DNA of 13,800 nt from Legionellaceae bacterium (GCA_947505025.1 CANNIJ010000037.1:1-13800), one strand, 5' to 3'; numbered from the stretch's first letter, positions 7,349 to 13,688 are shown. Numbers and translations are program-made. Notes: a model not told the origin generated them from the sequence alone.

Positions 7349-8362
7349 TTAAAACTGTTTTAAAAACATAATATCGTTTTCAAAAAGCATCCTTAAATCA
7401 TCAATGCCATAATACAGCATCGCCAAACGATCTATACCCATACCAAAGGCCCAGCCCTGATACTCGGCTGGAGAAATATTCACCGATTCCAAAACATTAG
7501 GATGTACCATGCCACACCCACCAACCTCCAACCAACCAGTAAATTTACAAGTTCTGCAGCCTTTACCATGACACTGAGTACATTCAATATCCATTTCAGC
7601 CGATGGCTCGGTAAATGGAAAATAAGATGGTCTAAATCTTAATGACAATTCACGCCCAAACAGATGCGCAAAAAAATCATGTAATACGCCCTTAAGCTGA
7701 CCTAAATTGACATGTTTATCCAGCCATAAACCCTCGACCTGATGGAACATCGGGGTGTGTGTCAAATCAGAATCGCAGCGATATACTCGACCTGGAGCAA
7801 TCAAACGTACCGGTAGCTCGGCCTTTAACAAAGTACGTATTTGTACTGGAGAAGTATGTGTGCGTAATAACTGTCCGTCACCAAAATAAAATGTATCATG
7901 CATGGCACGTGCAGGATGATGCTCTGGGATATTCAGCGCGACGAAATTATAAAATTCAGATTCAATTTCAGGTCCATCAACCAAGGAAAAACCCAAAGCT
8001 CTAAAATAAGCATTGATCTGACGTTTTATATGTGTGACCGGATGTAACGAACCAACCTGACAATCTCGACCCGACAAGGTTATATCAAGTGCTTCGTTGG
8101 CTAATTTTTGTTCCAAGGCAAATTCTTTTAATACTGCGCGTTTTTCGTCAAAACGTTCGGATAAATCACGCTTGGCTTGATTGACCAACTGACCTACGCG
8201 AGGTTTTTCAGCTGCAGGCAGATGCACTAATTGCTTGAGCAATTCAGTGACACGACCTTTTTTGCCCAAATAATCAACACGCAGTGTGTCCAAAAGGACA
8301 ATATCTTGAACCTGATCGATTGCAAGAAAAGCCTGCTCTAATAACACCACAAGATCGCGCAT
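7349..8362 (-). CDS. pheS: Phenylalanyl-tRNA synthetase alpha subunit
   Basis: The catalytic alpha chain of phenylalanyl-tRNA synthetase. The class II motifs are visible: LVDGPEIESEFYNF (128-140), THTSPVQIRTL (168-178), GRVYRCDSDLTHTPMFHQVEG (motif 2, 191-211) and the motif 3 region WAFGMGIDRLAMLYYGIDDLR (304-324). Residues 1-100 are the helical N-terminal arm. Cys261, Cys264, Cys269 and Cys272 form a CxxC-CxxC cluster absent from the E. coli enzyme but, from memory, found in other gammaproteobacteria such as Pseudomonas. At 337 residues it is about 10 longer than E. coli PheS for this reason. The ribosome binding site before the ATG is weak, and a structured leader lies just upstream. Confidence 0.98.
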   Translation of the reverse strand: MRDLVVLLEQAFLAIDQVQDIVLLDTLRVDYLGKKGRVTELLKQLVHLPAAEKPRVGQLVNQAKRDLSERFDEKRAVLKEFALEQKLANEALDITLSGRDCQVGSLHPVTHIKRQINAYFRALGFSLVDGPEIESEFYNFVALNIPEHHPARAMHDTFYFGDGQLLRTHTSPVQIRTLLKAELPVRLIAPGRVYRCDSDLTHTPMFHQVEGLWLDKHVNLGQLKGVLHDFFAHLFGRELSLRFRPSYFPFTEPSAEMDIECTQCHGKGCRTCKFTGWLEVGGCGMVHPNVLESVNISPAEYQGWAFGMGIDRLAMLYYGIDDLRMLFENDIMFLKQF

Positions 8363-8366
8363 GATG

Positions 8367-8428
8367 AAAACTCGGGTTAGAACCCAACTCGTAGCTAGAA
8401 TATTTCTAGAATAACCACGGGTTGGGTT
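8367..8428 (-). promoter_or_regulatory. Structured leader of pheST with two mutually exclusive hairpins
   Basis: In the 108-base gap between rplT and pheS, AACCCAAC (8421-8428) can pair perfectly with GTTGGGTT (8381-8388). Inside lie further pairs (GTGG with CTAC) and a 6-bp hairpin CTAGAA-ATA-TTCTAG (8395-8409), forming one long stem. GGGTT of the second arm can instead pair with AACCC (8374-8378), followed by GAG and TTTT (8367-8370), a terminator-like form. The two folds exclude each other, as in an attenuator. I find no Phe-rich leader peptide like E. coli pheM. An RNase III processing site is the alternative reading. Confidence 0.45.
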
Positions 8429-8470
8429 AAAATAAGAACCAATACGATAGATTCTTATGTTGAATTCAAA

Positions 8471-8827
8471 CTAAGCTAAAGCTTGCTTAGCAGTTTCAGC
8501 AACTGCTGCAAAACCAATTTTATCGTGTACAGCCATGTCCGCTAGTACCTTACGATCTAAGTCAATCTCTGCTTTTTTCAAACCATCAATCAAACGACTG
8601 TAAGATAGACCGCATTCACGCGCTTGTGCATTGATCCGCGTGATCCATAGTGCGCGAAATTGACGTTTCTTTTGACGTCTATCACGATATGCGTACTGTC
8701 CAGCTTTAATAACTGCTTGTTTAGCTACACGGTACGTACGACTACGGGCACCATAATAACCTTTAGCTTGATCTAATATTTTCTTATGACGAGCTTTTGC
8801 CGTCACCCCACGTTTAACTCTAGGCAT
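8471..8827 (-). CDS. rplT: 50S ribosomal protein L20
   Basis: L20 binds 23S rRNA early in large-subunit assembly and, in E. coli, also represses its own operon. The 118-residue protein has the family start MPRVKRGVTAKARHKKIL, the basic YYGARSRTYRVAKQAV segment, and the globular part with LWITRINAQARECGLSYSRLI. The length matches E. coli. A good site (GGAG, 7 bases before ATG) is present. It follows rpmI by 15 bases. The 82-base infC-rpmI gap is where an L20 operator would be expected, but I could not confirm the pseudoknot by eye. Confidence 0.98.
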   Translation of the reverse strand: MPRVKRGVTAKARHKKILDQAKGYYGARSRTYRVAKQAVIKAGQYAYRDRRQKKRQFRALWITRINAQARECGLSYSRLIDGLKKAEIDLDRKVLADMAVHDKIGFAAVAETAKQALA

Positions 8828-8842
8828 ACTTTATCTCCTCAC

Positions 8843-9043
8843 TTAACTGCCGTGCAACATACGAACCACCAAACGCGCATCACATAACTTCAGTGTTCCT
8901 GAATCAACGCGATATTGGCGTTTTTGCTTGGGCGACTTTTTCGTGAGGATATGGTTACGGTAAGCGCCTCGACGCTTGATCGCACCACTTGCCGTTTTAC
9001 GGAAACGTTTACACGCTCCACGATGTGACTTTAACTTTGGCAT
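8843..9043 (-). CDS. rpmI: 50S ribosomal protein L35
   Basis: L35 is a small basic protein of the large subunit. The 66 residues show the family start MPKLKSHRGACKRFRKTASG and a run of Lys and Arg typical of L35. The tail LVVRMLHGS differs slightly from E. coli but the length is close (65). GGAG lies 9 bases before the ATG. Position between infC and rplT is as in E. coli. Confidence 0.96.
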   Translation of the reverse strand: MPKLKSHRGACKRFRKTASGAIKRRGAYRNHILTKKSPKQKRQYRVDSGTLKLCDARLVVRMLHGS

Positions 9044-9125
9044 AACAACATACTCCGCAATTAAGGCTGATATTCAAGTGCACGCAAGTATAAATACTAA
9101 AACGCACGCCCAAATAATCGCCGGA

Positions 9126-9662
9126 TCATTGTTTTTTCTTTGGTGATAACACCATCAATAATTGACGTCCTTCTCGCTTCGGATGCTGCTCGACTACCGC
9201 TTCTTCTGCGGTGTCACGCTGCACACGATCAAGAATTTTCATGCCAAGATCTTGATGAGCTACTTCACGACCACGAAATCGCAGTGTGACTTTAACTTTA
9301 TCACCATGATTGAGGAAACGGATCAGGTTGCGTAGCTTTACCTGATAATCTCCTTCTTCCGTCGTAGGACGAAACTTCAACTCTTTGATCTGAATCTGCT
9401 TTTGCTTCTTTTTCGCTTCAGCTTGCTTCTTACTCAGTTCAAAAAGATATTTTCCATAATCCATTATGCGACATACTGGCGGTTTAGCCGTAGGTGATAT
9501 CTCAACCAAATCACATGCACTGGCTTCCGCAGCAATCAATGCTTCGCGTAAAGATACTATGCCTGCCTGATTGCCGTCCACATCAATTAATCGCACTTCA
9601 GGGACATTGATTTGTTCGTTTATTCGTGCGCGATCGCTTTCACGCTTAGTTGATGCACTAAT
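9126..9662 (-). CDS. infC: Translation initiation factor IF-3 (ATT start)
   Basis: IF-3 keeps the ribosomal subunits apart and checks the start codon. From GTG at 9596 the protein would begin MRLIDVDGNQ and lack the conserved N-terminus. In the same frame, 22 codons upstream, ATT at 9660-9662 follows GGAGGA with 7 bases of spacing and gives MSASTKRESDRARINEQINV, which restores the family N-terminus (RINEQI, like RINGEI of E. coli). The full protein is 178 residues against 180 in E. coli. The AUU start is known in E. coli infC as the basis of autoregulation, since IF-3 discriminates against it. The N domain, the Lys-rich linker (KKQAEAKKKQKQIQIKELKF) and the C domain ending VLSPKKKQ are all present. 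Confidence 0.95.
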   Translation of the reverse strand: MSASTKRESDRARINEQINVPEVRLIDVDGNQAGIVSLREALIAAEASACDLVEISPTAKPPVCRIMDYGKYLFELSKKQAEAKKKQKQIQIKELKFRPTTEEGDYQVKLRNLIRFLNHGDKVKVTLRFRGREVAHQDLGMKILDRVQRDTAEEAVVEQHPKREGRQLLMVLSPKKKQ

Positions 9663-9678
9663 GGTTCAATCCTCCGTT
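9660..9678 (-). promoter_or_regulatory. Strong ribosome binding site with ATT start of infC
   Basis: The minus strand reads ACGGAGGATTGAACC directly before ATT. A near-consensus Shine-Dalgarno with optimal spacing decides the start at ATT and not at the downstream GTG. The gap to the thrS stop is only 27 bases, so the site lies on the thrS-infC message. Confidence 0.85.
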
Positions 9679-9689
9679 TAGGAACATTC

Positions 9690-11588
9690 TTAACGACCTT
9701 CTTCTGCAAGCATACCATACAACGCGGTTAGCGTCATACTGCCTAAATCTGCGCCATCACGTGTACGCACAGTAACCTGGCCTGTTTCCGCCTCTTTATC
9801 ACCCAGAATGACCAGGTAGGGTACTTTCTGCATGGTATGTTCGCGAATTTTAAATCCAATTTTTTCATTTCTAATATCTAAAGCTGTACGCAAACCCTCT
9901 TTACTTAACGCATCACAGACATCAACAGCATATTGGCTGTGTTTTTCACTGATAGTTAAGATTGAGACCTGTGTTGGAGAAAGCCATAGTGGGAATTTAC
10001 CAGCATAATGTTCAATCAAAATGCCGATGAAGCGCTCGAAAGTACCCAGAATCGCTCGGTGCAACATAACTGGGGGTTGTTTACTACCATCCTCCGCAAT
10101 ATAGTTTGCATCTAAGCGTTCGGGCATGGAAAAATCTACTTGTATAGTACCACACTGCCAAATACGACCCAAGCAATCGGCTAAAGAACATTCAATTTTT
10201 GGTCCATAAAAAGCTCCTTCACCGGGTGCTTCTTGCCAAACAATCCCTCGATCCTGTAGTGCTTGCTGTAATGCTTGTTCAGCTTTATCCCAACTAGCAT
10301 CAGAGCCCACACGTTTTTCTGGTCTACGCGCCAATCTATAAATAATCGATGTGAATCCAAAGTCAGCGTAAACAGTTTGTACTAACTCTAACATCATTGC
10401 GACTTCAGACTGAATTTGTGCCGGAGTACAAAAAATATGTGCGTCATCTTGTACCATATTACGCACACGCATCAAACCATGTAGCGAACCCGATGGTTCA
10501 CAGCGGTGACAATTGCCAAACTCAGAATAACGCAAGGGTAAATCACGGTAACTTTTAATGCCTTGATTATATACCTGAACATGACACGGACAATTCATTG
10601 GCTTCACGGCGTAATGTCGGTTATCTGTTTCGGTAACAAACATCTCGTCTCTAAAATTTGCCCAGTGCCCTGACTTCTCCCATAATACGCGATCAACCAA
10701 CTGTGGTGTTTTAATTTCCTGATAACCAAAAGTTGACAGCCTCTTGCGCATATATTTTTCTAAAACCTGATAAATCGCAAAACCTTTGGGATGCCAAAAA
10801 ACCATCCCTGGAGCAATATCCTGAAAATGAAATAAATCTAGAGCTTTACCTAATTTACGATGATCACGTTTCTCAGCTTCTTCTAATTGGAACAGATGTT
10901 GCTCCAGTGCTTTTTTGTCCGCAAACGCCGTACCATAGATCCGCTGCAGCATTGGGTTCTTAGAATCCCCACGCCAGTACGCTCCGGCTAGCTTAGTGAG
11001 CTTAAATGCTTTTAAACGACCAGTGGAGGGCACATGCGGGCCTCTGCATAAATCTTCAAAGTCACCTTGTTTATATAAAGACAAAACTTGATCGGCGGGA
11101 ATATCTTGAATAATCTTAGCCTTATACTCCTCTCCCAGGCCAGTAAAATACTCAATAGCCTGATCACGATGCAATTCACGGCGTACAATTGTTAAATTTT
11201 CGGCAGCTATTTCATGCATTTTCTTTTCAATGGCAATCAAGTCTTCTGGGGTAAATGCTCGTTCAAATGCAAAATCATAATAAAAACCATCAGCTATCAC
11301 CGGGCCAATAGTAACTTGTGCGCGGGGAAATAAAGTTTTAACTGCATGTGCCAACAAATGCGCCGTTGAATGACGCAGAACCTGCAGCCCACCGGGATCT
11401 TTGTCCGTGATCAACTCTACAGAACAGTCATTTGATAACACAGTACCCAGATCAACCTCGTGGCCATCCACGCGGCCATACAATGCAGACTTCGCTAATC
11501 CAGGAGAAATACTATGCGCAAAAGCATACAGGCTCATATCCTGCGGTATATGTTTTTGTTGTCCATCCGGCAATGTTATTGTTGGCAT
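9690..11588 (-). CDS. thrS: Threonyl-tRNA synthetase
   Basis: Charges tRNA-Thr and edits mischarged Ser. The 632 residues contain, in order, a TGS domain (about 1-62), an editing domain with His72-STA-His76 and Cys181/His185, a class II catalytic core, and a C-terminal anticodon-binding domain beginning near LSPTQVSIL. Zinc ligands Cys333 and His384 are visible, with the third His in VMLHRAILGTFERF. The sequence reads NCPCH where E. coli has NCPGH. The ATG at 11586-11588 has AGGA 9 bases upstream. It heads the thrS-infC-rpmI-rplT-pheS-pheT-ihfA cluster. The leader is only about 20-30 bases after a terminator, so the tRNA-mimic operator of E. coli thrS is not present here. Confidence 0.98.
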   Translation of the reverse strand: MPTITLPDGQQKHIPQDMSLYAFAHSISPGLAKSALYGRVDGHEVDLGTVLSNDCSVELITDKDPGGLQVLRHSTAHLLAHAVKTLFPRAQVTIGPVIADGFYYDFAFERAFTPEDLIAIEKKMHEIAAENLTIVRRELHRDQAIEYFTGLGEEYKAKIIQDIPADQVLSLYKQGDFEDLCRGPHVPSTGRLKAFKLTKLAGAYWRGDSKNPMLQRIYGTAFADKKALEQHLFQLEEAEKRDHRKLGKALDLFHFQDIAPGMVFWHPKGFAIYQVLEKYMRKRLSTFGYQEIKTPQLVDRVLWEKSGHWANFRDEMFVTETDNRHYAVKPMNCPCHVQVYNQGIKSYRDLPLRYSEFGNCHRCEPSGSLHGLMRVRNMVQDDAHIFCTPAQIQSEVAMMLELVQTVYADFGFTSIIYRLARRPEKRVGSDASWDKAEQALQQALQDRGIVWQEAPGEGAFYGPKIECSLADCLGRIWQCGTIQVDFSMPERLDANYIAEDGSKQPPVMLHRAILGTFERFIGILIEHYAGKFPLWLSPTQVSILTISEKHSQYAVDVCDALSKEGLRTALDIRNEKIGFKIREHTMQKVPYLVILGDKEAETGQVTVRTRDGADLGSMTLTALYGMLAEEGR

Positions 11589-11610
11589 TTATACCATTCC
11601 TAACCTATAC

Positions 11611-11635
11611 AAAAAAAATACCCTGTCAAGCAGGG
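11611..11635 (-). terminator. Intrinsic terminator of tRNA-Val
   Basis: On the minus strand CCCTG-CTTGA-CAGGG is followed at once by TATTTTTTTT (11611-11620). This is a textbook Rho-independent terminator 6 bases after the tRNA CCA end. thrS begins 22 bases beyond it, so thrS needs read-through or a promoter very close to its start. Confidence 0.85.
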
Positions 11636-11641
11636 CGATAT

Positions 11642-11716
11642 TGGTAGGCACGAGTGGGATCGAACCACCGACCACCACCATGTCAAGGTGGTGCTCTACC
11701 ACTGAGCTACGTGCCT
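11642..11716 (-). tRNA. tRNA-Val (anticodon GAC)
   Basis: All arms fold: acceptor AGGCACG with CGTGCCT, D stem GCTC/GAGC, anticodon stem CCACC/GGTGG with loop TTGACAT, and T arm with loop TTCGATC. The anticodon GAC reads Val codons GUC and GUU. The discriminator is A and the CCA end is encoded (75 bases with CCA). It has its own promoter upstream and a strong terminator downstream. Confidence 0.97.
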
Positions 11717-11755
11717 AGATAAATTTTTTTCAGTTAACCTAAAAAGATCATGCGC

Positions 11756-11785
11756 ATTATAACGTGCAATTACTCCTGAACGCAA
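11756..11785 (-). promoter_or_regulatory. Promoter of tRNA-Val
   Basis: A perfect -10 TATAAT (11756-11761) on the minus strand follows TTGCGT (11780-11785) by 18 bases. The -10 is followed by GCGC, a GC-rich discriminator typical of stable RNA promoters under stringent control. The start would be near 11748, about 32 bases before the mature tRNA. Confidence 0.65.
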
Positions 11786-11938
11786 TACACTAAATATGGC
11801 CGGTGTAACCAAGATAATTGAGTTACACCCGATCCATGTACTTAGTTGGACTAGTATGCGTGCGGCACTGCCGCTCCACCACTTTCTTAACACACGACCA
11901 TCACGCATTGTTCCATCGTTGCGTGTGACCTACGGTGT
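11786..11938 (-). ncRNA. Candidate structured small RNA, divergent from the XRE regulator
   Basis: This stretch is GC-richer than its surroundings and has no convincing protein (the only open frame runs into tRNA-Val). On the minus strand it shows hairpins: CACGCA...TGCGTG with a 12-base loop, GCGGC-AGT-GCCGC, and GGTGTAAC...GTTACACC (11802-11809 with 11822-11829). A good promoter (11945-11972) would start transcription near 11938. Four GGA triplets are present, two in the form ATGGA, one of them in the first hairpin's loop. I see no clear terminator, so the transcript could run on into tRNA-Val. It matches no RNA family I recognise. Confidence 0.3.
11802..11829. repeat. Perfect 8-bp inverted repeat
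   Basis: GGTGTAAC and GTTACACC are separated by 12 bases. Without a T tract on either side it is not a terminator. It may be a stem of the candidate RNA or a protein binding site. Confidence 0.6.
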
Positions 11939-11944
11939 ACACGC

Positions 11945-11972
11945 ATTCTATAATAATTTCAACCTAAGTCAA
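11945..11972 (-). promoter_or_regulatory. Divergent minus-strand promoter
   Basis: TTGACT (11967-11972, five of six) and TAGAAT (11945-11950, five of six) are 16 bases apart on the minus strand. The start would be near 11938. It points toward the structured region and tRNA-Val, and its -35 is 7 bases from the tandem operator. Confidence 0.6.
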
Positions 11973-11979
11973 CATATTA

Positions 11980-12014
11980 TTTCCTTTAGGAAACATATTA
12001 TTTCCTAAAGGAAA
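11980..12014. promoter_or_regulatory. Tandem palindromic operator with 21-bp spacing
   Basis: TTTCCTTTAGGAAA (11980-11993) and TTTCCTAAAGGAAA (12001-12014) are exact reverse complements of each other, and each is itself a dyad of the form TTTCC-N4-GGAAA. They are 21 bp apart, two turns of the helix, so proteins bound to both would sit on the same face. The flanking ACATATTA is also repeated, so the block is a 21-bp tandem repeat. Promoters leave on both sides; the block is centred about 60 bp upstream of each predicted start. The XRE regulator next to it is the natural candidate to bind here, but this is inference. Confidence 0.7.
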
Positions 12015-12024
12015 CCTTAGTATG

Positions 12025-12053
12025 TTGCATGGTATGCGATATTTTGTTAAAAT
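12025..12053 (+). promoter_or_regulatory. Promoter of the XRE-type regulator
   Basis: TAAAAT (12048-12053, five of six) lies 17 bases after TTGCAT (12025-12030, three of six). The start near 12060 gives a leader of about 22 bases. The weak -35 next to the upstream operator would fit control by a bound regulator. Confidence 0.5.
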
Positions 12054-12081
12054 TGATTACTAAAAAAGTACGGGTAAAACT

Positions 12082-12552
12082 ATGGAACGTGCAGATCTGG
12101 TAGAACAATTCGCGGCACGTCTACGTCAAACACTGATTCAGTCAGGTTATGGTTCAACACGCAGTGCCAGTGGCGTTAACTTACAACGTTTAGCCGAGCT
12201 AACTGGGCATTCAGTACAAATCTGTCGTAAATATCTGTTAGGCCAAGTAATTCCTGATCCAGCTAAGCTGAGCGTTTTAGCGGCCAAGCTCAATGTATCT
12301 CCAGGCTGGCTTTTGTTTGGAGATTGTCATGGAATGGAGCATATGGAAGAACATAAGGTAACGATTAGTGAGCCACTGTTACACTATATCTTTACGCATG
12401 CAAACGAATTATATCAGTCAAAAAATTCCGGTGAAGATTTGCCGGGTTTCCTGGTGGAGCTTACAAAAGATGTTAGTTCCATAAATGCAAGCGAGGTCAA
12501 GTCAAAAAAAATCATAGATTTAGCCTTATTGTCCGCTAAACATTTTACTTGA
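12082..12552 (+). CDS. XRE-family transcriptional regulator with a C-terminal extension
   Basis: A 156-residue protein. Residues about 33-80 form a lambda-repressor-like helix-turn-helix: NLQRLAELTG, then SVQICRKYLLGQ as recognition helix, then PDPAKLSVLAAKLNVSPGWLLFGD, which is the usual end of the XRE fold. Residues 1-30 add a helix (LVEQFAARLRQTLIQ) and a Ser-rich linker. The C-terminal half (about 85-156) is helical without a motif I can name; it may serve oligomerisation or ligand sensing. The ribosome binding site is weak (CGGGT). The gene is alone, divergent from a candidate RNA and tRNA-Val, with a tandem palindrome and promoter upstream, so autoregulation is likely. Similar small regulators are, from memory, found in Legionella and Coxiella. 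The target genes are not known. Confidence 0.8.
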   Translation: MERADLVEQFAARLRQTLIQSGYGSTRSASGVNLQRLAELTGHSVQICRKYLLGQVIPDPAKLSVLAAKLNVSPGWLLFGDCHGMEHMEEHKVTISEPLLHYIFTHANELYQSKNSGEDLPGFLVELTKDVSSINASEVKSKKIIDLALLSAKHFT

Positions 12553-12700
12553 TATCCAGCTTTTACCCCGTAAGCAGGTTGACCCGGGCCCTTATCATTA
12601 CCCGCAAGTCTCTAGTGCTAACCTCTCCCGCTTTCGGACGTCCTTTCGATGCATATTTTTTTACTGCAACAGAAGAATGACCTGATTAATACACTAAATT
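12553..12700. other. Noncoding, GC-richer stretch after the regulator gene
   Basis: No convincing gene is seen. The first 100 bases are GC-richer than the surroundings, with short palindromes (CCCGGG, GGGCCC, GGACGTCC) and then a T7 run at about 12656-12662. No tRNA fold or known RNA is recognised. It may be the trailer of the regulator mRNA or a decayed element. Confidence 0.4.
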
Positions 12701-12707
12701 CTGACTG

Positions 12708-12725
12708 GATTGATTTATATCAATC
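12708..12725. promoter_or_regulatory. FNR/ANR-type dyad
   Basis: GATTGAT-TTAT-ATCAATC contains an exact TTGAT-N4-ATCAA (12710-12723), the consensus site of FNR/ANR oxygen-responsive regulators. Both flanking genes end toward this region, so no annotated start is nearby. It could belong to an unannotated RNA or be a chance palindrome. Confidence 0.35.
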
Positions 12726-12751
12726 GTTATGTTGGAGATTGTGCCACTGAT

Positions 12752-12792
12752 TGGAGATCCCTCACTGCGTTCAGGATGACGTAGTGGGGAGT
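12752..12792. repeat. Palindromic intergenic repeat (REP/MITE-like)
   Basis: The arms CCCTCACTGCGT and ACGTAGTGGGG pair with one bulge and one G-U pair, around the loop TCAGGATG. The pattern GATCCCTC...GGATGAC is like small dispersed palindromes in many intracellular bacteria. Only one copy is in this window, so dispersal is assumed. Confidence 0.45.
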
Positions 12793-12802
12793 TACGAAAA
12801 AC

Positions 12803-12818
12803 CTAACTTGGAAGTTAG
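12803..12818. other. Small hairpin, possible weak terminator
   Basis: CTAACT-TGGA-AGTTAG forms a 6-bp stem, followed on the plus strand by AACTTGTTTTG. The T tract is short and offset, and the regulator gene ends 250 bases away, so termination here is uncertain. Confidence 0.25.
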
Positions 12819-12977
12819 AACTTGTTTTGTTAGCCCTTCGGCTTAATTAAAAATTCTTTGCAAGAAGGTGCGGAATGGCAGGTATAGTTAATGTGCCATG
12901 TAATTGCGATCTTCGAATGTAATACTTATTAGACATCGCGCACACAAACCATAGTTATCGTAATTCAACGCAAATAG

Positions 12978-13005
12978 GCCGGAGATAAGAAAATAAATCT
13001 CCAGC
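12978..13005 (-). terminator. Possible terminator of the right-edge gene
   Basis: On the minus strand GCTGGAGAT pairs with ATCTCCGGC (9 bp, one G-U pair) around a 10-base loop, 20 bases after the stop of the gene ending at 13026. The following CTATTTG is a poor T tract, so it may instead be a stabilising hairpin. Confidence 0.4.
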
Positions 13006-13025
13006 GATTATGGCGAATAAGTATC

Positions 13026-13688
13026 TTATATTTCCATATGAAACATAAGAGGATTTGGGTCTTCAATGACGGGGTCTAATGCTTCGGGGAAATCAAATTT
13101 AATTGCAGTACATAGTAATTTGATCGACAATGAAGAATTTCTTTTTTTGACGGCACCTTGCGGTAATTGCTCCCCATGTCCTACAACTGGACATTCTGTG
13201 AGATCTCCAAATAAATCCCTGAGATTGTATACATGGCCATACATTACAAAGTTAGATCGACTGAGTTTCATGATTGGATGTTTGGCACCCAAATGATTTA
13301 TGTATTCATAAGTTGATACTGATCCCATATGTGATATTTTTTTTATTAAAATATTTCCCTCGAGTAGAATTGGGTAGTTATACGACTCATAACTCGCAGG
13401 TAACACAATCAGGCGAAATGCGCGCTGAGTTAAACACTCTAAGTCATATTTTGCTGGTGTGTTTTGTGATTGATGTTCTGTAAAGAATCTAGGCATATAT
13501 AGCACCATTAAAGAATATACGAACTGACTAGTATACTGTAAAGCAAGCGCTAAGTACAAATTTAGCGCTTTCCAATGCAAAATGAGTCTGAAATAATCCA
13601 CCGGGTTGATAGTTACTGATTTCCACTCAAGCCAGTGTTTATCCGGGTTTGTTACTGTATGATGCGCCCCATATAAAAATAATAACAT
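13026..13688 (-). CDS. Unrecognised protein with a weak U-box-like pattern, possible effector
   Basis: A 220-residue protein from the ATG at 13686-13688, chosen because GAGGT lies 7 bases upstream; the frame is open to a TTG at 13730. Residues about 43-65 are hydrophobic and may form one membrane helix. I do not recognise the family. Residues about 137-176 (HPIMKLSRSNFVMYGHVYN, then LFGDLTECPVVG) resemble the spacing of a U-box ubiquitin-ligase fold, where Pro-Ile, Gly-His-x-Tyr and Cys-Pro are conserved positions. The last residues (PEALDPVIEDPNPLMF) also look like the start of a U-box. The similarity is weak and seen only by eye. The gene is AT-rich, lies alone beside the conserved cluster, and has no visible promoter. 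An open frame upstream in the same frame ends at a TAA 49 bases before the start, so the gene may be the rear part of a broken longer one. Confidence 0.5.
   Translation of the reverse strand: MLLFLYGAHHTVTNPDKHWLEWKSVTINPVDYFRLILHWKALNLYLALALQYTSQFVYSLMVLYMPRFFTEHQSQNTPAKYDLECLTQRAFRLIVLPASYESYNYPILLEGNILIKKISHMGSVSTYEYINHLGAKHPIMKLSRSNFVMYGHVYNLRDLFGDLTECPVVGHGEQLPQGAVKKRNSSLSIKLLCTAIKFDFPEALDPVIEDPNPLMFHMEI

Noticed and set aside
9044..9125. L20 autoregulatory operator or internal promoter (TATACT) before rpmI
   Set aside because: No convincing pseudoknot partners or properly spaced -35 could be found by eye.
11836..11860. TrpR-operator-like GTACTTAGTTGGACTAGTA
   Set aside because: The dyad is imperfect with a bulge, and no trp gene is near; chance similarity.
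11696..11908. Minus-strand open frame of 70 codons
   Set aside because: It runs into the tRNA-Val gene and crosses hairpins and the tRNA promoter; no family resemblance.
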